In this document: positions 1 through 8,548 of the stretch, piece after piece
Layout: each line of letters begins with the position of its first letter
Numbering within the stretch: position 1 is the first letter of the stretch
Assembly (NCBI GenBank): GCA_023397475.1
Contig: JAEWUD010000011.1
Location: forward strand, 1-64,000
DNA length: 64,000 nt
Direction: 5' to 3'
Source of the DNA: Bacillota bacterium
Lineage (GTDB): Bacteria; Bacillota; Clostridia; Saccharofermentanales; Saccharofermentanaceae
The notes under the pieces: model-generated
Seen by the model: only the letters and a program-made list of their open reading frames with translations
Databases searched by the model: none
Told to the model about the DNA's origin: nothing
Position numbers and translations under genes: made by a program

Positions 1-9
1 CTCAAGAAG

Positions 10-199
10 TATGGGCGAAATCGCCCATAACCTGTGTTTTCGCCCATAACTCTCTACTCAGCGCCGGGGCCTGGGTTCAAGAAGTATGGGCGAAATCGCC
101 CATAACCTGTGTTTTCGCCCATAACTCTCTACTCAGCGCCGGATCCTGGGCTCAAGAAGTATGGGCGAAATCGATCATAACCTGTGTTTTCGCCCATAA
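10..199. repeat. Hairpin array 1: three 75-bp tandem repeats
   Basis: Three copies begin at about 10, 85 and 160, an exact 75-bp period. Each has a left arm TATGGGCGAAA and a right arm TTTTCGCCCATA, making a roughly 40-bp hairpin, then a spacer of about 35 bp that is nearly identical between copies. In copies 1 and 2 a second right arm (TCGCCCATAAC) lies inside the loop, so the left arm can pair with either; copy 3 has lost the inner one. The period and the CGAAA...TTTCG core match the arrays near 39.3 and 57.5 kb although the arm sequence differs. The plus strand stays open in one frame as a 25-residue repeat, without a start. The array may extend beyond the window's left edge. Confidence 0.9.
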
Positions 200-240
200 T
201 CACGGCAGGTGGCGCTCATTTCAGCTCACGCAAGAAATAA

Positions 241-281
241 GGGCTGTTGAATCCTGAACCTTTGCGTTCGTTTTAACAGCC
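241..281. repeat. Short GGGCTGTT hairpin element
   Basis: GGGCTGTTGAA at 241 is answered by TTAACAGCC ending at 281, and the loop holds the imperfect inner inverted repeat TGAACCTTTGCGTTCG (255-270). The same two-level layout recurs at 8437-8492 and at the right end of the 16940-17072 element. It lies 42 bp after hairpin array 1. It could act as a terminator for genes entering from the left, but there is no clean T-run. Confidence 0.6.
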
Positions 282-407
282 TCTTCGTATTATTCCAGTC
301 CTAGAGTTTCATATAGGCGTCGGGATCTTAGCGGCATTTCTTATCAATGATTATATGCAATATTGCAAATTACGCATTTCGCATGTAAACAATGAGGGAT
401 AATCACC

Positions 408-512
408 ATGGAAGAAATCGCGCCGATAATCTTCTGGATTTTTTTCTTGAAAGAAGGGATTATGAGCCAGCTGCATTATGAAATGTGTGCCTTGGTGTCA
501 TGCATCGCTTAA
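408..512 (+). CDS. Possible 34-residue hydrophobic small protein
   Basis: An ATG at 408 lies 9 bases after GAGGG (394-398) and opens 34 codons ending in TAA. The predicted peptide begins MEEIAPIIFWIFFL and has a short hydrophobic stretch near its N-terminus, then a more polar part with two cysteines. It ends 9 bp before the 3' end of the convergent histidine kinase gene. A perfect palindrome TGCAATATTGCA (356-367) lies upstream. I recognise no family. It could be a chance ORF; only the ribosome binding site and the position support it. Confidence 0.25.
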   Translation: MEEIAPIIFWIFFLKEGIMSQLHYEMCALVSCIA

Positions 513-520
513 GATCTGGC

Positions 521-2674
521 TTAATCTCTCGCTTCTGTTGCTGCAGGCAACTTCACGTGGAAGATTGAACCGATGCCCTCGCGACTCTCGACCCAAACCT
601 GACCGCTGTGCTTCTTGATGATGCTTCGGACGATAGCAAGACCAAGGCCTGTGCCGTTCTTCATGATCGAGGAATTCGAAGCCCGGTAGAAGCGGTCGAA
701 AACATAGGGAATCTCGGCTTCGGGAATCCCGCATCCATTGTCGGATACGATAATGTGAATGAACTCGTCCTCATCTGCGACCTTATCGCGAAAAGCGTCG
801 ATCTTTATATCGGCATCCTCACCGGTATAACGAAGGGCGTTGACGAGAAGATTGTCAAATACCCGTAAAAGATTATTCGGATCACCCTTAACAAGCAGAG
901 GATCATTCTCCGGGAGGTTGAGTTCGATTCTCTTGCCTTCATGCTGTGACTCGGACGCGTAGAGGTCATAAAGGCTCGATATAATATCCGACAGGCTCAA
1001 TGTCTCCATCTCACCGATCACTTCACCCGATTCGAGCCGGGTCAGTTGCATCAAATCCTCGATTAACTGTTCCATCTGCATACATCTCGTATGCATGTTC
1101 TTCAGGTAGGTCTCGCTCGTTTCCGGAGGAATGTCTTTGCCGGCGCGGAGAAGAAGTTCAATATATCCCCGGATTGCCGTAATCGGAGTACGAAGGTCGT
1201 GGGATACGTTGCTCATCATTTTTTTTCGCGCATCTTCATTCTCCAACAATCGCTTGTTCGCTAACAGTAATTCGGAGTTCACTTTTGCGATGTTACGCGT
1301 CTTGTCCTGAACCGCGACCTCCAACTCTTGCGTAAACCGCGAGACTTGATTGTTCGCTCCGACATATTGAATCGTGAAGTACATGACGGTACCGAGGATT
1401 AACATCATAATACAGACGGAATGAAGGGGAATATAGAAAATGGCCTGCGTTCGTATCAGCATCGACGCGAAAACCATCGTTGCCATAATCGCGGAAACGA
1501 TGTGAAAAGCACCGTACTCCTTGCTGACAATACTTACATAAATGATCTTCGCCAGAAGATACAGATGAATTGTACAGACGAGAATCGCGGTAATCCAAAT
1601 CGGCAAGGTCTGACTCATGTCGTCTTGTCGTAACCAGAAAACGATGATGAGAGAAGACAGGATCGCAAAAAATAGATATACATCGACGCGTGTCAGTTTA
1701 TCAAAGAATGAACTGATGTTTTTCGAGAAAAGAGAAGAGAAATACATGACAGAAAAGATCGCCATAATCAGATAAACCGTTATCTGAAGAAGGAAATTCC
1801 AATGATCGGGAAGGGGGTTGTAACTCCTGTCGAAGAAATCAAAGGACAATGCCGAGAAGATGAGAAGAATAAAATAATAGTACTTATTCCTGTTCTCGAA
1901 CGTGAAGGATACATAGAATCCGATGACGACAATGAGAAACAGGAGGGTAAAAACACTCGTGAGCCACATGCGTGACACGACGGTGAGAAACGACACCTGT
2001 TCTCCCGTTCCGATACCGGGTGCCGAACAGACACCCGGATACGGTGCCACGAAACTCGCGTTTTGAATGACGATATCGAGAGTTCCGTCCTTGTCCGGCG
2101 CGATGTCCAGGATCGGCGTTGAGGCGTCCGCGTGAAAAGATTCTTTGGATTCGGACAGAGTTCCGTTAACACGCACAAGCTTGCCGTTGATGTAAATCCG
2201 GGCGGCTTGATTTAGCTCTGGAAAATCCATGGAGAGAAGGCCATACTCCGGAGACACCCGGACGACGATATGATATGTCGCGATATTGAAAGCGCCGGCA
2301 GAAGCGGATGACCCTTTCGGTGCTGTCCATACAGCATCTTCACCGGGATCATTCCAACCGACGGCGCTCAGGCGAAAATTCTCATAGTGGGGAAGGTCAT
2401 TTGTTGCACTGTCTGAGAAGGCAGCGGGTTCAAGAAACACTCCCGGATAGACGGACCATCCGGACTCCAAAAAATTCATGCCACGCTTCTCGAATACCCA
2501 TCCCGTCAGGTCGACGGCTCCGGAGTCATCAAAATGAAGATCCTTCGTGTGACGCTTGTTCAACGCCAGAATTCCGAAGAGAAGCGCGAGAATGAAACAG
2601 AAGAAGAACGCCGATAAGCCGAGCGTCCGAAGAATTCTTCGTCTCGACGGCTTATCGCGTAAGTTGCTTGCCAT
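521..2674 (-). CDS. Sensor histidine kinase with 7TM (7TMR-DISM-like) sensor region
   Basis: About 717 residues. A first membrane segment (about residues 15-40) is followed by an extracytoplasmic region of about 180 residues, then seven predicted membrane segments to about residue 445, a short coiled coil, and the kinase core. The core has the HisKA box VSHDLRTPITA near residue 490 with its phospho-accepting His, the N box (DNLLVNALRYT), the G1 box DNGCGIP and the G2 box GTGLGLAIV. The layout matches the 7TMR-DISM receptors, which sense extracellular ligands; the ligand is unknown. I chose the ATG at 2674, 6 bases after GGAGA, over the upstream TTG at 2695. It follows its response regulator by 29 bp and should be cotranscribed with it. 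Confidence 0.88.
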   Translation of the reverse strand: MASNLRDKPSRRRILRTLGLSAFFFCFILALLFGILALNKRHTKDLHFDDSGAVDLTGWVFEKRGMNFLESGWSVYPGVFLEPAAFSDSATNDLPHYENFRLSAVGWNDPGEDAVWTAPKGSSASAGAFNIATYHIVVRVSPEYGLLSMDFPELNQAARIYINGKLVRVNGTLSESKESFHADASTPILDIAPDKDGTLDIVIQNASFVAPYPGVCSAPGIGTGEQVSFLTVVSRMWLTSVFTLLFLIVVIGFYVSFTFENRNKYYYFILLIFSALSFDFFDRSYNPLPDHWNFLLQITVYLIMAIFSVMYFSSLFSKNISSFFDKLTRVDVYLFFAILSSLIIVFWLRQDDMSQTLPIWITAILVCTIHLYLLAKIIYVSIVSKEYGAFHIVSAIMATMVFASMLIRTQAIFYIPLHSVCIMMLILGTVMYFTIQYVGANNQVSRFTQELEVAVQDKTRNIAKVNSELLLANKRLLENEDARKKMMSNVSHDLRTPITAIRGYIELLLRAGKDIPPETSETYLKNMHTRCMQMEQLIEDLMQLTRLESGEVIGEMETLSLSDIISSLYDLYASESQHEGKRIELNLPENDPLLVKGDPNNLLRVFDNLLVNALRYTGEDADIKIDAFRDKVADEDEFIHIIVSDNGCGIPEAEIPYVFDRFYRASNSSIMKNGTGLGLAIVRSIIKKHSGQVWVESREGIGSIFHVKLPAATEARD

Positions 2675-2703
2675 ATGCTGTCTCCATGTGGCCAAGATTG
2701 GCC

Positions 2704-3411
2704 TTACTCGGCGCGCAGGGTGTTACGGATCGGCGGGTATGCAAAGGAGTATCCGCTGCCCCACTCCGTCTTAACAAACTGGATGTCCGGTGCGGCTTTC
2801 TCCATCTTCTTGCGCAGGTAACTGATGTTGACCATAACAAGGTGGTTGTCACACATGCCGTCGTCGCCCCACACCAGCGAATAAATCCGCGTGAAGGGTA
2901 CGATAACGTTCGGCGTCTCGGCAAGAAGACGGAGAATATCGAATTCGCGATTCGTCAGGTGGACAACATGATTGTTAAGCGTTACTTCTCTTGTCTTCAA
3001 ATTGATTGTAAGTGGCGGGAACTCCATGAGCAGTCCGTCGGATGTCATATTCCGGCGAATATGTGCGGATATGCGCGCCGACAGTTCCTGGAGGCTGTAA
3101 GGCTTCGTCATGTAATCGTCGCCGCCGACGCGGAAACCGGTAATCTTATCTTCGAGTTGATCACGTGCAGACAGGAAGATGATCGGAGACTTCGTATAGA
3201 CTCTGAGCTTCGCGGGAAGATCGTATGCGCTTCCGTCCGGAAGCATGATGTCCAGCACGATACAATCGTAGGAGTTGGTCGCGACCTTCTCCAAAGTCTG
3301 GGAAATCGACATTGCCGTATTCACGTCATAACCCTCGTTCGTCAGAAGGACACGGTTCACCTCAAGAATATCCGGATCGTCGTCCACGAGTAAAATTCGA
3401 TGTTTTGCCAT
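2704..3411 (-). CDS. OmpR/PhoB-type response regulator
   Basis: 235 residues. The receiver domain opens with ILLVDDD (acidic pocket), has the phospho-acceptor Asp in VLDIMLPDG near residue 54 and the conserved Lys in MTKPYS near residue 102. The C-terminal half is a winged-helix DNA-binding domain (LTNREFDILRLLAE). It would be phosphorylated by the 7TM kinase encoded just downstream and act as a transcription factor on unknown targets. The open frame continues upstream to 3609, but AGAAGGTGG sits just ahead of the ATG at 3411 and the receiver domain starts there, so the shorter start is right. Confidence 0.9.
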   Translation of the reverse strand: MAKHRILLVDDDPDILEVNRVLLTNEGYDVNTAMSISQTLEKVATNSYDCIVLDIMLPDGSAYDLPAKLRVYTKSPIIFLSARDQLEDKITGFRVGGDDYMTKPYSLQELSARISAHIRRNMTSDGLLMEFPPLTINLKTREVTLNNHVVHLTNREFDILRLLAETPNVIVPFTRIYSLVWGDDGMCDNHLVMVNISYLRKKMEKAAPDIQFVKTEWGSGYSFAYPPIRNTLRAE

Positions 3412-3493
3412 AATCTTTACCACCTTCTGTTTGTAGGAAAACCCTATGCGATCGATCAAGTTTTGATAAATACAGATGTTTTTTATTTCCTTA

Positions 3494-3522
3494 ATTATAT
3501 ACCATTCACCGACACGTGAAAA
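3494..3522 (-). promoter_or_regulatory. Putative promoter of the two-component operon
   Basis: On the minus strand TTTTCA, 17 bp, then TATAAT. The -10 is consensus, the -35 weak. It would give a 5' UTR of about 80 nt ahead of the response regulator. Confidence 0.45.
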
Positions 3523-3677
3523 CATAAAATTCCTAAGAAATCGTCTTACATTGTGAATATTATTAAAACAAGATGAAAAACGCGATGAATAATCAAAAAA
3601 GAAACGCAAAATAAATTAACGATTGATAATCATCATGACGGATATAAGACCACGGTTCCCCTGTTTATCGCATTTTC

Positions 3678-3705
3678 TTGACAAAACGTTACGCTCAGCT
3701 AGAAT
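3678..3705 (+). promoter_or_regulatory. Putative promoter ahead of the membrane protein and maf
   Basis: TTGACA (3678-3683), 16 bp, TAGAAT (3700-3705). It lies about 80 bp ahead of the start codon at 3786, which itself follows a GGAGG. Confidence 0.55.
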
Positions 3706-3785
3706 GCTAAGTAAAAAGCTACTGAACAACAGCCGTTCCCGCACAAAAGCCCTGCAGGGAGGGAGCATATTCCGGAGGTTATACC

Positions 3786-4673
3786 ATGAGTATGATGTCG
3801 AGTTCAAACCGTTCCGCGCCGATCCGGCTGCCACAACTTCTCGTATTTCTCATCGCGACAACGCTGGTCGGTTCCATCTTGAGCCTCCCGTATCTGATCC
3901 TGGTTCGAATCATACCTGTGGTTCAGCTCTCTGCCTTGATGGCGGTTCTGCTCGGAATCGGTTCCGGACTTATCGCGGCATTGCTCTGCAAGCTGTTAAA
4001 ACTTGGGAATACCCCAACCGTTATGATTGCCGGTGCCGTCTCCGCACTTCTTTTTCAATACGTAAAATGGGCGATGTTCTCCAGTTATGTGTATACATTA
4101 TGGTACATCGGAGAGGATCAGGCTTCCTATCTATCCATGCTGCCGGGCTTTCTTTTGAATCCTGTTGCGCTCGTCGATGCGATTATCGAGATTAATCAAT
4201 ACGGCACCTGGTCGATGAGTGACAGCGGAGCGTCGATGAATGGAATTATGCTCGCCTTGATCTGGCTGGCAGAGTTTGCGATCATTTTCGCGATTTATCT
4301 TCGTATGCTCAGCGGGCAGGCCGCCAAGCCTTTCATCGCCGGCGAGAACCAGTGGGCCATACAACAGAAGGGAAATATCTATCTTCGGAATTTTCCCGAA
4401 GCTTTAACCTCACAGATGATATCCTCAAATCCGGAGATCCTTCTTCCCAACGTGGTTCCGGCATCCGAAATCGGGATCGAGCCGCATATTGAGATCGAGC
4501 TCTTTCACTCGCAGGACTACGCCGAGAATTACATTAATGTCAGTTCGATATCGTATGTGCGCCAGAATGGCCAGACAAAGAAGCAGGAGAAGAAGATTGC
4601 ACGTAATCTTACGGTAAACCGTGAATTTATTTCGGCGCTTCTGACCTCGGCCCGTATGTCCTTTGAAACCTGA
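3786..4673 (+). CDS. Membrane protein of unknown function
   Basis: 295 residues, start chosen on CCGGAGG 7 bases upstream. About four hydrophobic segments lie between residues 15 and 180 (the first at LLVFLIATTLVGSILSL), followed by a soluble C-terminal part of about 110 residues that probably faces the cytoplasm. I recognise no family or catalytic motif. The maf-like gene begins 17 bp after its stop and probably shares its transcript, so the two may be functionally linked, but nothing in the sequence says how. Confidence 0.7.
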   Translation: MSMMSSSNRSAPIRLPQLLVFLIATTLVGSILSLPYLILVRIIPVVQLSALMAVLLGIGSGLIAALLCKLLKLGNTPTVMIAGAVSALLFQYVKWAMFSSYVYTLWYIGEDQASYLSMLPGFLLNPVALVDAIIEINQYGTWSMSDSGASMNGIMLALIWLAEFAIIFAIYLRMLSGQAAKPFIAGENQWAIQQKGNIYLRNFPEALTSQMISSNPEILLPNVVPASEIGIEPHIEIELFHSQDYAENYINVSSISYVRQNGQTKKQEKKIARNLTVNREFISALLTSARMSFET

Positions 4674-4689
4674 CATTTGGAGGGAACCC

Positions 4690-5622
4690 ATGCGTTACAA
4701 TATCCGCGTTATTTTTCCCGAAGTGTCCGAGGATGAATTGCTCACGGAATATGTCCGACGCATCTGTCCCGATGCGGATATCACTTCAAACGGATCCGTC
4801 ACAGCTCACTTCCGTGCCGAGGCCGAAGCTCTTCGGGGACTCGACGATCTTGCGGCAGAATACGGACGGGAGCGAGTCATCTTATCCGGCGAAGACGGGT
4901 GGGAGTGTCTGGAAACAGATCTTATGGCGGAAGAAGAGGTCTTATCGCTCTACAGATCGATCTTCCCGCAGGAAAACTCGTGGGACAATGGTGAATTGTC
5001 GGATGCAGCAAAGGAATCACGGACCGGATTACTTCTGGCCAGCAGTTCGCCGCGCCGAAGGGAATACCTGCGACTTGCGGGGATTCCCTTTGCGTCCTGT
5101 GCCGCGGATCTGGATGAGGATGCTTTGACCCGGTCTGCCGATAAACTCCTTCAAGGCAAACCTTTCGGAATCAAGGCGGCTCTTACCGTGATGCATTTGG
5201 CCGAGAACAAAGCGTGCCACCTTTGGCGGCAACATCCGCTGGCGACGGTGCTCGGGTCGGATACTCTCGTGGCTATCGACGGCAAGTTTCTCGGGAAGCC
5301 CACCTCGAAAGAAGAAGCCTTCGATATGCTTCACCGTCTTTCCGGACGTGATCACCACGTCTTTACGGGAGTCAGCATTGTTTCGGCGCAAAGAACCGAT
5401 ACGTTTTTCACATCAACGCGTGTGCGATTCTTCCCATGGAGTCATCGCATGCGTAAGCTGATCCAGGATTATGTCGATACCGGATCGCCGCTCGACAAAG
5501 CGGGCGCATATGGCATTCAGGATGAGGGCGCCCTGCTTGTATCCATGATTCGCGGCGACTACTACACGGTTGTCGGATTACCCGTTTCCCGCGTCGCCGA
5601 GCGATTGGCGAATTTCTTCTGA
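4690..5622 (+). CDS. maf: Maf-family nucleotide pyrophosphatase with an N-terminal extension
   Basis: 310 residues. The Maf domain starts near residue 115 with LLLASSSPRRREYLRLAG, the nucleotide-binding signature, followed by GSDTLVAIDG, LGKP and TGVSIV. Maf proteins hydrolyse non-canonical or modified nucleoside triphosphates (dTTP/UTP type) to monophosphates and are linked to septum control. Typical Maf proteins are about 190-200 residues; the first 110 or so residues here are extra, acidic, and match nothing I know. The start at 4690 follows GGAGGG; an in-frame start at 4663 would overlap the upstream gene. The last 45 bp overlap the convergent nudC. Confidence 0.88.
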   Translation: MRYNIRVIFPEVSEDELLTEYVRRICPDADITSNGSVTAHFRAEAEALRGLDDLAAEYGRERVILSGEDGWECLETDLMAEEEVLSLYRSIFPQENSWDNGELSDAAKESRTGLLLASSSPRRREYLRLAGIPFASCAADLDEDALTRSADKLLQGKPFGIKAALTVMHLAENKACHLWRQHPLATVLGSDTLVAIDGKFLGKPTSKEEAFDMLHRLSGRDHHVFTGVSIVSAQRTDTFFTSTRVRFFPWSHRMRKLIQDYVDTGSPLDKAGAYGIQDEGALLVSMIRGDYYTVVGLPVSRVAERLANFF

Positions 5623-6459
5623 TCGCTCTCGCCCCTCGCGAAAAGCATGGATCATATCACCGGTTAGGCTAATGGAGCCATCCATATTCGGAAGTTCTTC
5701 TCGTTTGACCCATATGCCAACCGACAACTCGGTCTCGTCGAGCGTGATCGTCGGATCACCGTCAAGTTCCGCCCAGAATCCGGCGAGAAGTGAATCGCTG
5801 AACGGCCAGGGTTGGCTCTTGTAGTACCGCAGATTCTTAATCGTAAGGCCGACTTCCTCCATAACCTCGCGATGAACCGCTTGCTCAAGGCTCTCGCCGA
5901 CTTCAACAAACCCGGCGACGAGCGAGAAGTTCGTATAGGCCCGGCCCGCGTATTTTGTCAGCAGGAGCCGGTCGCCATCATGTATTCCTACGATAACGCT
6001 CGGACAGATGGTCGGATAATTTGTTGCGCCGCATTTCGGGCATTGCAGCATTCGCTCCTTTGTCGAGCGAATCAACCCGGTTCCGCAGGCCCCGCAGAAT
6101 TTGCGATTCTGGTACCAACGATTCAGCTGCCAGCCGACGACGCCGGCAAAGGATCGCCAGTATTTCGGTTCAGAACGGAAACGATTCGTCGAGACATAGA
6201 CCCAACCTTCCTGCGGTCTCTCCTCAACGGACTCCATGAGAAAAAATCGAAGTCCGTCAATGGTAAACAGATACTCTGCCCGGGAATACGGCTCGCTGTT
6301 ATTCCTGAAATACTCGGCGAAGGACGGGTACCAGAGCTTATCCTTATCTTCCTTAATAAGAACAGAATCGTCGCGGTAGGAGAGAAAAAGATCCTGATCT
6401 GTCGCGGTTTGATAGACAAAATGGTTGTCAAAAACCTTTGGTTGTATCTCGTGAAGCAT
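5578..6459 (-). CDS. nudC: NAD(+) diphosphatase NudC (Nudix, zinc ribbon)
   Basis: 293 residues. An N-terminal recognition domain is followed by a four-cysteine zinc ribbon (FCGACGTG...QCPKCGA, near residues 120-145) and a Nudix domain with GFVEVGESLEQAVHREV...EEVG (the Nudix box) and the NudC-specific SQPWPFSDS. The family splits NAD(H) to NMN(H) and AMP and removes NAD caps from RNA 5' ends. The ATG at 6459 follows AAAAGGAGG; the longer frame to 6489 lacks a ribosome binding site. The gene ends inside the maf coding region (overlap 5578-5622). Confidence 0.93.
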   Translation of the reverse strand: MLHEIQPKVFDNHFVYQTATDQDLFLSYRDDSVLIKEDKDKLWYPSFAEYFRNNSEPYSRAEYLFTIDGLRFFLMESVEERPQEGWVYVSTNRFRSEPKYWRSFAGVVGWQLNRWYQNRKFCGACGTGLIRSTKERMLQCPKCGATNYPTICPSVIVGIHDGDRLLLTKYAGRAYTNFSLVAGFVEVGESLEQAVHREVMEEVGLTIKNLRYYKSQPWPFSDSLLAGFWAELDGDPTITLDETELSVGIWVKREELPNMDGSISLTGDMIHAFREGRERSEEIRQSLGDAGNG

Positions 6460-6574
6460 ATTGCGCCTCCTTTTTTTGTATAATATCATGAACCGACCCC
6501 GATACCCCCGGTAGAATCACAAATTGGGTTTCGAAAACTTTTGTGATTTCTTTTCGATGTTAAACGTTTTACTG

Positions 6575-6603
6575 TTGTTTTTTCTCACTGAATCTTATAC
6601 GAT
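6575..6603 (+). promoter_or_regulatory. Putative promoter of the VanW gene
   Basis: TTGTTT, 17 bp, TACGAT. It is followed at 6623-6637 by the inverted repeat AGCTGT-AGA-ACAGCT, placed at about +14 to +28, where a repressor could block transcription. The regulator is unknown. Confidence 0.45.
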
Positions 6604-6669
6604 AAACTGTATGCAACATGATAGCTGTAGAACAGCTTACACAAGGAAAGGCTTTCAGGTTTTTAACTA

Positions 6670-8367
6670 ATGAAGAAAACAAACACCGGATTCTCCAAAG
6701 CTCGTAAGATTATCATCATCGTAGCGGCAGCGATCGTCGTTATCGGCGGAACAGTAGCAGCCAAGTTCTACTTCGACAATCAGCAAAGACCGGTCGCGGT
6801 AACAGATCCGTCGGGAAGCACGACAGAGGTCACAATTGAGGAAATGAAGGCGGCTCTCGACGTCGATACTTTCTACCCGGGAATTCTTGTAGCTGGCGTT
6901 GATGTCGGTGGCAAGACGAAACAGGAAGCGCTGGCTCTTGTTGAAGAGAAACTTTCGGAGGAAGATGCCCCCGTTACGCTGACATTTCTTGTGAATGAGA
7001 AGGAATACACGTTGGACCCGGAAGCGATTTCCGCGGCAAATAATGTAGAGACTGTTGTCGAGGATGCATACAAGTACAACCGTACGAGCACCCTTGCCGA
7101 TGAGACGGAGGCATTGAAGGATAGGTATGAGAATCTTCTCGGTCTTGCGAAGACACCGAAGGATTTTCCTGTCGAGAAGACATTCGGCACAGAGAACCTG
7201 GCCAAGGCGGTAACCGATCTTCTGACACCTCTCGAAACGGAACCCGTGGACGCAACGACAACGGAGTTCGATACAACGGCTCTCGCATTTATTATCACAG
7301 AGTCCGTGGACGGGGTCAGCATTGATATCGATAAGGCGATCGAGGATGCCCTTGCCGCGGTCGAAAACAATACGACGGACGAGCCGATTCTTGTTGCTGC
7401 CGAGGTTGAGAAGCCGGCGGTCACGAAGGAGTTTTTAGAAGCGACTCTCGGCAAGGTATCGTCCTTTACGACGAAGACCTCCAATAAGCCGAACCGCAAT
7501 TCGAATATAGATTTGGTTTGCAAGACGGTAGACGGACTTGTTCTACAGCCCGGTGAGTCCTTTGATTTCAATGCATTTATCGGCAAACGCACCTCCGAGA
7601 AGGGCTATAAGGAAGCTCCCGGAATTTACAACGGTGCGCTGCGTATGGAGCTCGGCGGAGGAATCTGTCAGACAACGGGTACGTTATATCACAGCGTTCT
7701 TATGGCAGATCTGCAGGTTGACGAGCGCAAGCCGCATTCGTGGCCGAGTGATTATGTTGATACCGGAACCGACGCGACGGTAACCTGGGGCGGAGCGAAC
7801 TTCAAGTTTACCAATAGTTCGGAATATCCGATCGCTATTCATTGTTTTTACAGTGATCTTCACGTGACGATGGAGATCTACGGTCGACCTGTCGAAGACG
7901 GTATGACCATCGAAGTCGTAGGCGTTACAAACGGCAGATCATCTCCTGCCGGTCCGGAGTATATCGCGGATCCGACGCTTCCCGTTGGATCCAAGGTAAC
8001 AGAGCGTACCGCACACGATTATATCAGCGCGACTTGCTACAAGATTTATTATAAGGACGGGGTAGAAGTGAAGAAGGAAGTCGCTTCCACCAGCACATAT
8101 CCTTCCATTCGCGCTCGTATCCGCATCGGAGTTCTTGCTCCTGACGGCACGATCTGTCCGATGGATCCCGCGACCGGAACGGTAACTCTGCCTACAGCGC
8201 CGCCTCCTTCGGAGACAACTCCGCCGTCCGACACATTACCGTCTGACACTTCGCCATCTGACACACCCTCTTCGGAAACCAATCCTCCGACCACAGAGAC
8301 AACACCTGCTACGACAGCGGCTCCGCCGGAGACTACACCTTCCGATACTCCGGCTCCGACTCCGTGA
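6670..8367 (+). CDS. VanW family cell-surface protein
   Basis: 565 residues. One membrane segment (about residues 12-34) anchors an extracellular protein. Residues 60-250 hold two repeats resembling the peptidoglycan-binding domains usual in this family. The VanW domain (about 280-400) contains QPGESFDFNA, the motif ELGGGICQTTGTLYHS and PHSWPSDYVD. A low-complexity tail of about 65 residues is rich in Pro, Thr and Ser. VanW proteins are found with glycopeptide-resistance clusters and widely in Clostridia; their biochemical role is not settled. No van genes lie nearby. The nearest Shine-Dalgarno-like AAGGAAAGG is some 20 bases before the ATG, so translation may be weak or the start shifted. 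Confidence 0.85.
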   Translation: MKKTNTGFSKARKIIIIVAAAIVVIGGTVAAKFYFDNQQRPVAVTDPSGSTTEVTIEEMKAALDVDTFYPGILVAGVDVGGKTKQEALALVEEKLSEEDAPVTLTFLVNEKEYTLDPEAISAANNVETVVEDAYKYNRTSTLADETEALKDRYENLLGLAKTPKDFPVEKTFGTENLAKAVTDLLTPLETEPVDATTTEFDTTALAFIITESVDGVSIDIDKAIEDALAAVENNTTDEPILVAAEVEKPAVTKEFLEATLGKVSSFTTKTSNKPNRNSNIDLVCKTVDGLVLQPGESFDFNAFIGKRTSEKGYKEAPGIYNGALRMELGGGICQTTGTLYHSVLMADLQVDERKPHSWPSDYVDTGTDATVTWGGANFKFTNSSEYPIAIHCFYSDLHVTMEIYGRPVEDGMTIEVVGVTNGRSSPAGPEYIADPTLPVGSKVTERTAHDYISATCYKIYYKDGVEVKKEVASTSTYPSIRARIRIGVLAPDGTICPMDPATGTVTLPTAPPPSETTPPSDTLPSDTSPSDTPSSETNPPTTETTPATTAAPPETTPSDTPAPTP

Positions 8368-8436
8368 GAATCCTCCGGATCGTTTCTCGAAAGACAGAGG
8401 ACATCAGAATCGGATAGGACATTAACTTCAATAATC

Positions 8437-8492
8437 AAAACGGGACTGTTGCAAGATGAACGTAAATGTTCAGAATGCAACAGCCCCGTTTT
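8437..8492. terminator. Bidirectional hairpin, GGGGCTGTTGCA family
   Basis: AAAACGGGACTGTTGCA (8437-8453) pairs with TGCAACAGCCCCGTTTT (8476-8492) with one mismatch, and the loop carries a second palindrome TGAACGTAAATGTTCA (8457-8472). T-runs on either strand make it a convincing terminator between the convergent VanW and kinase/VOC genes. The same layout occurs at 241 and 17042-17072, so it is also a member of a repeat family. Confidence 0.85.
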
Positions 8493-8548
8493 TTCGCGTC
8501 ACAGGCCCTGTGGAACCGAATGGTACGGACATTATGTTTCGTGAATAA

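Noticed and set aside
2668..3393. 241-residue ORF antisense to the response regulator
   Set aside because: The response regulator on the other strand has all family motifs; this frame has none.
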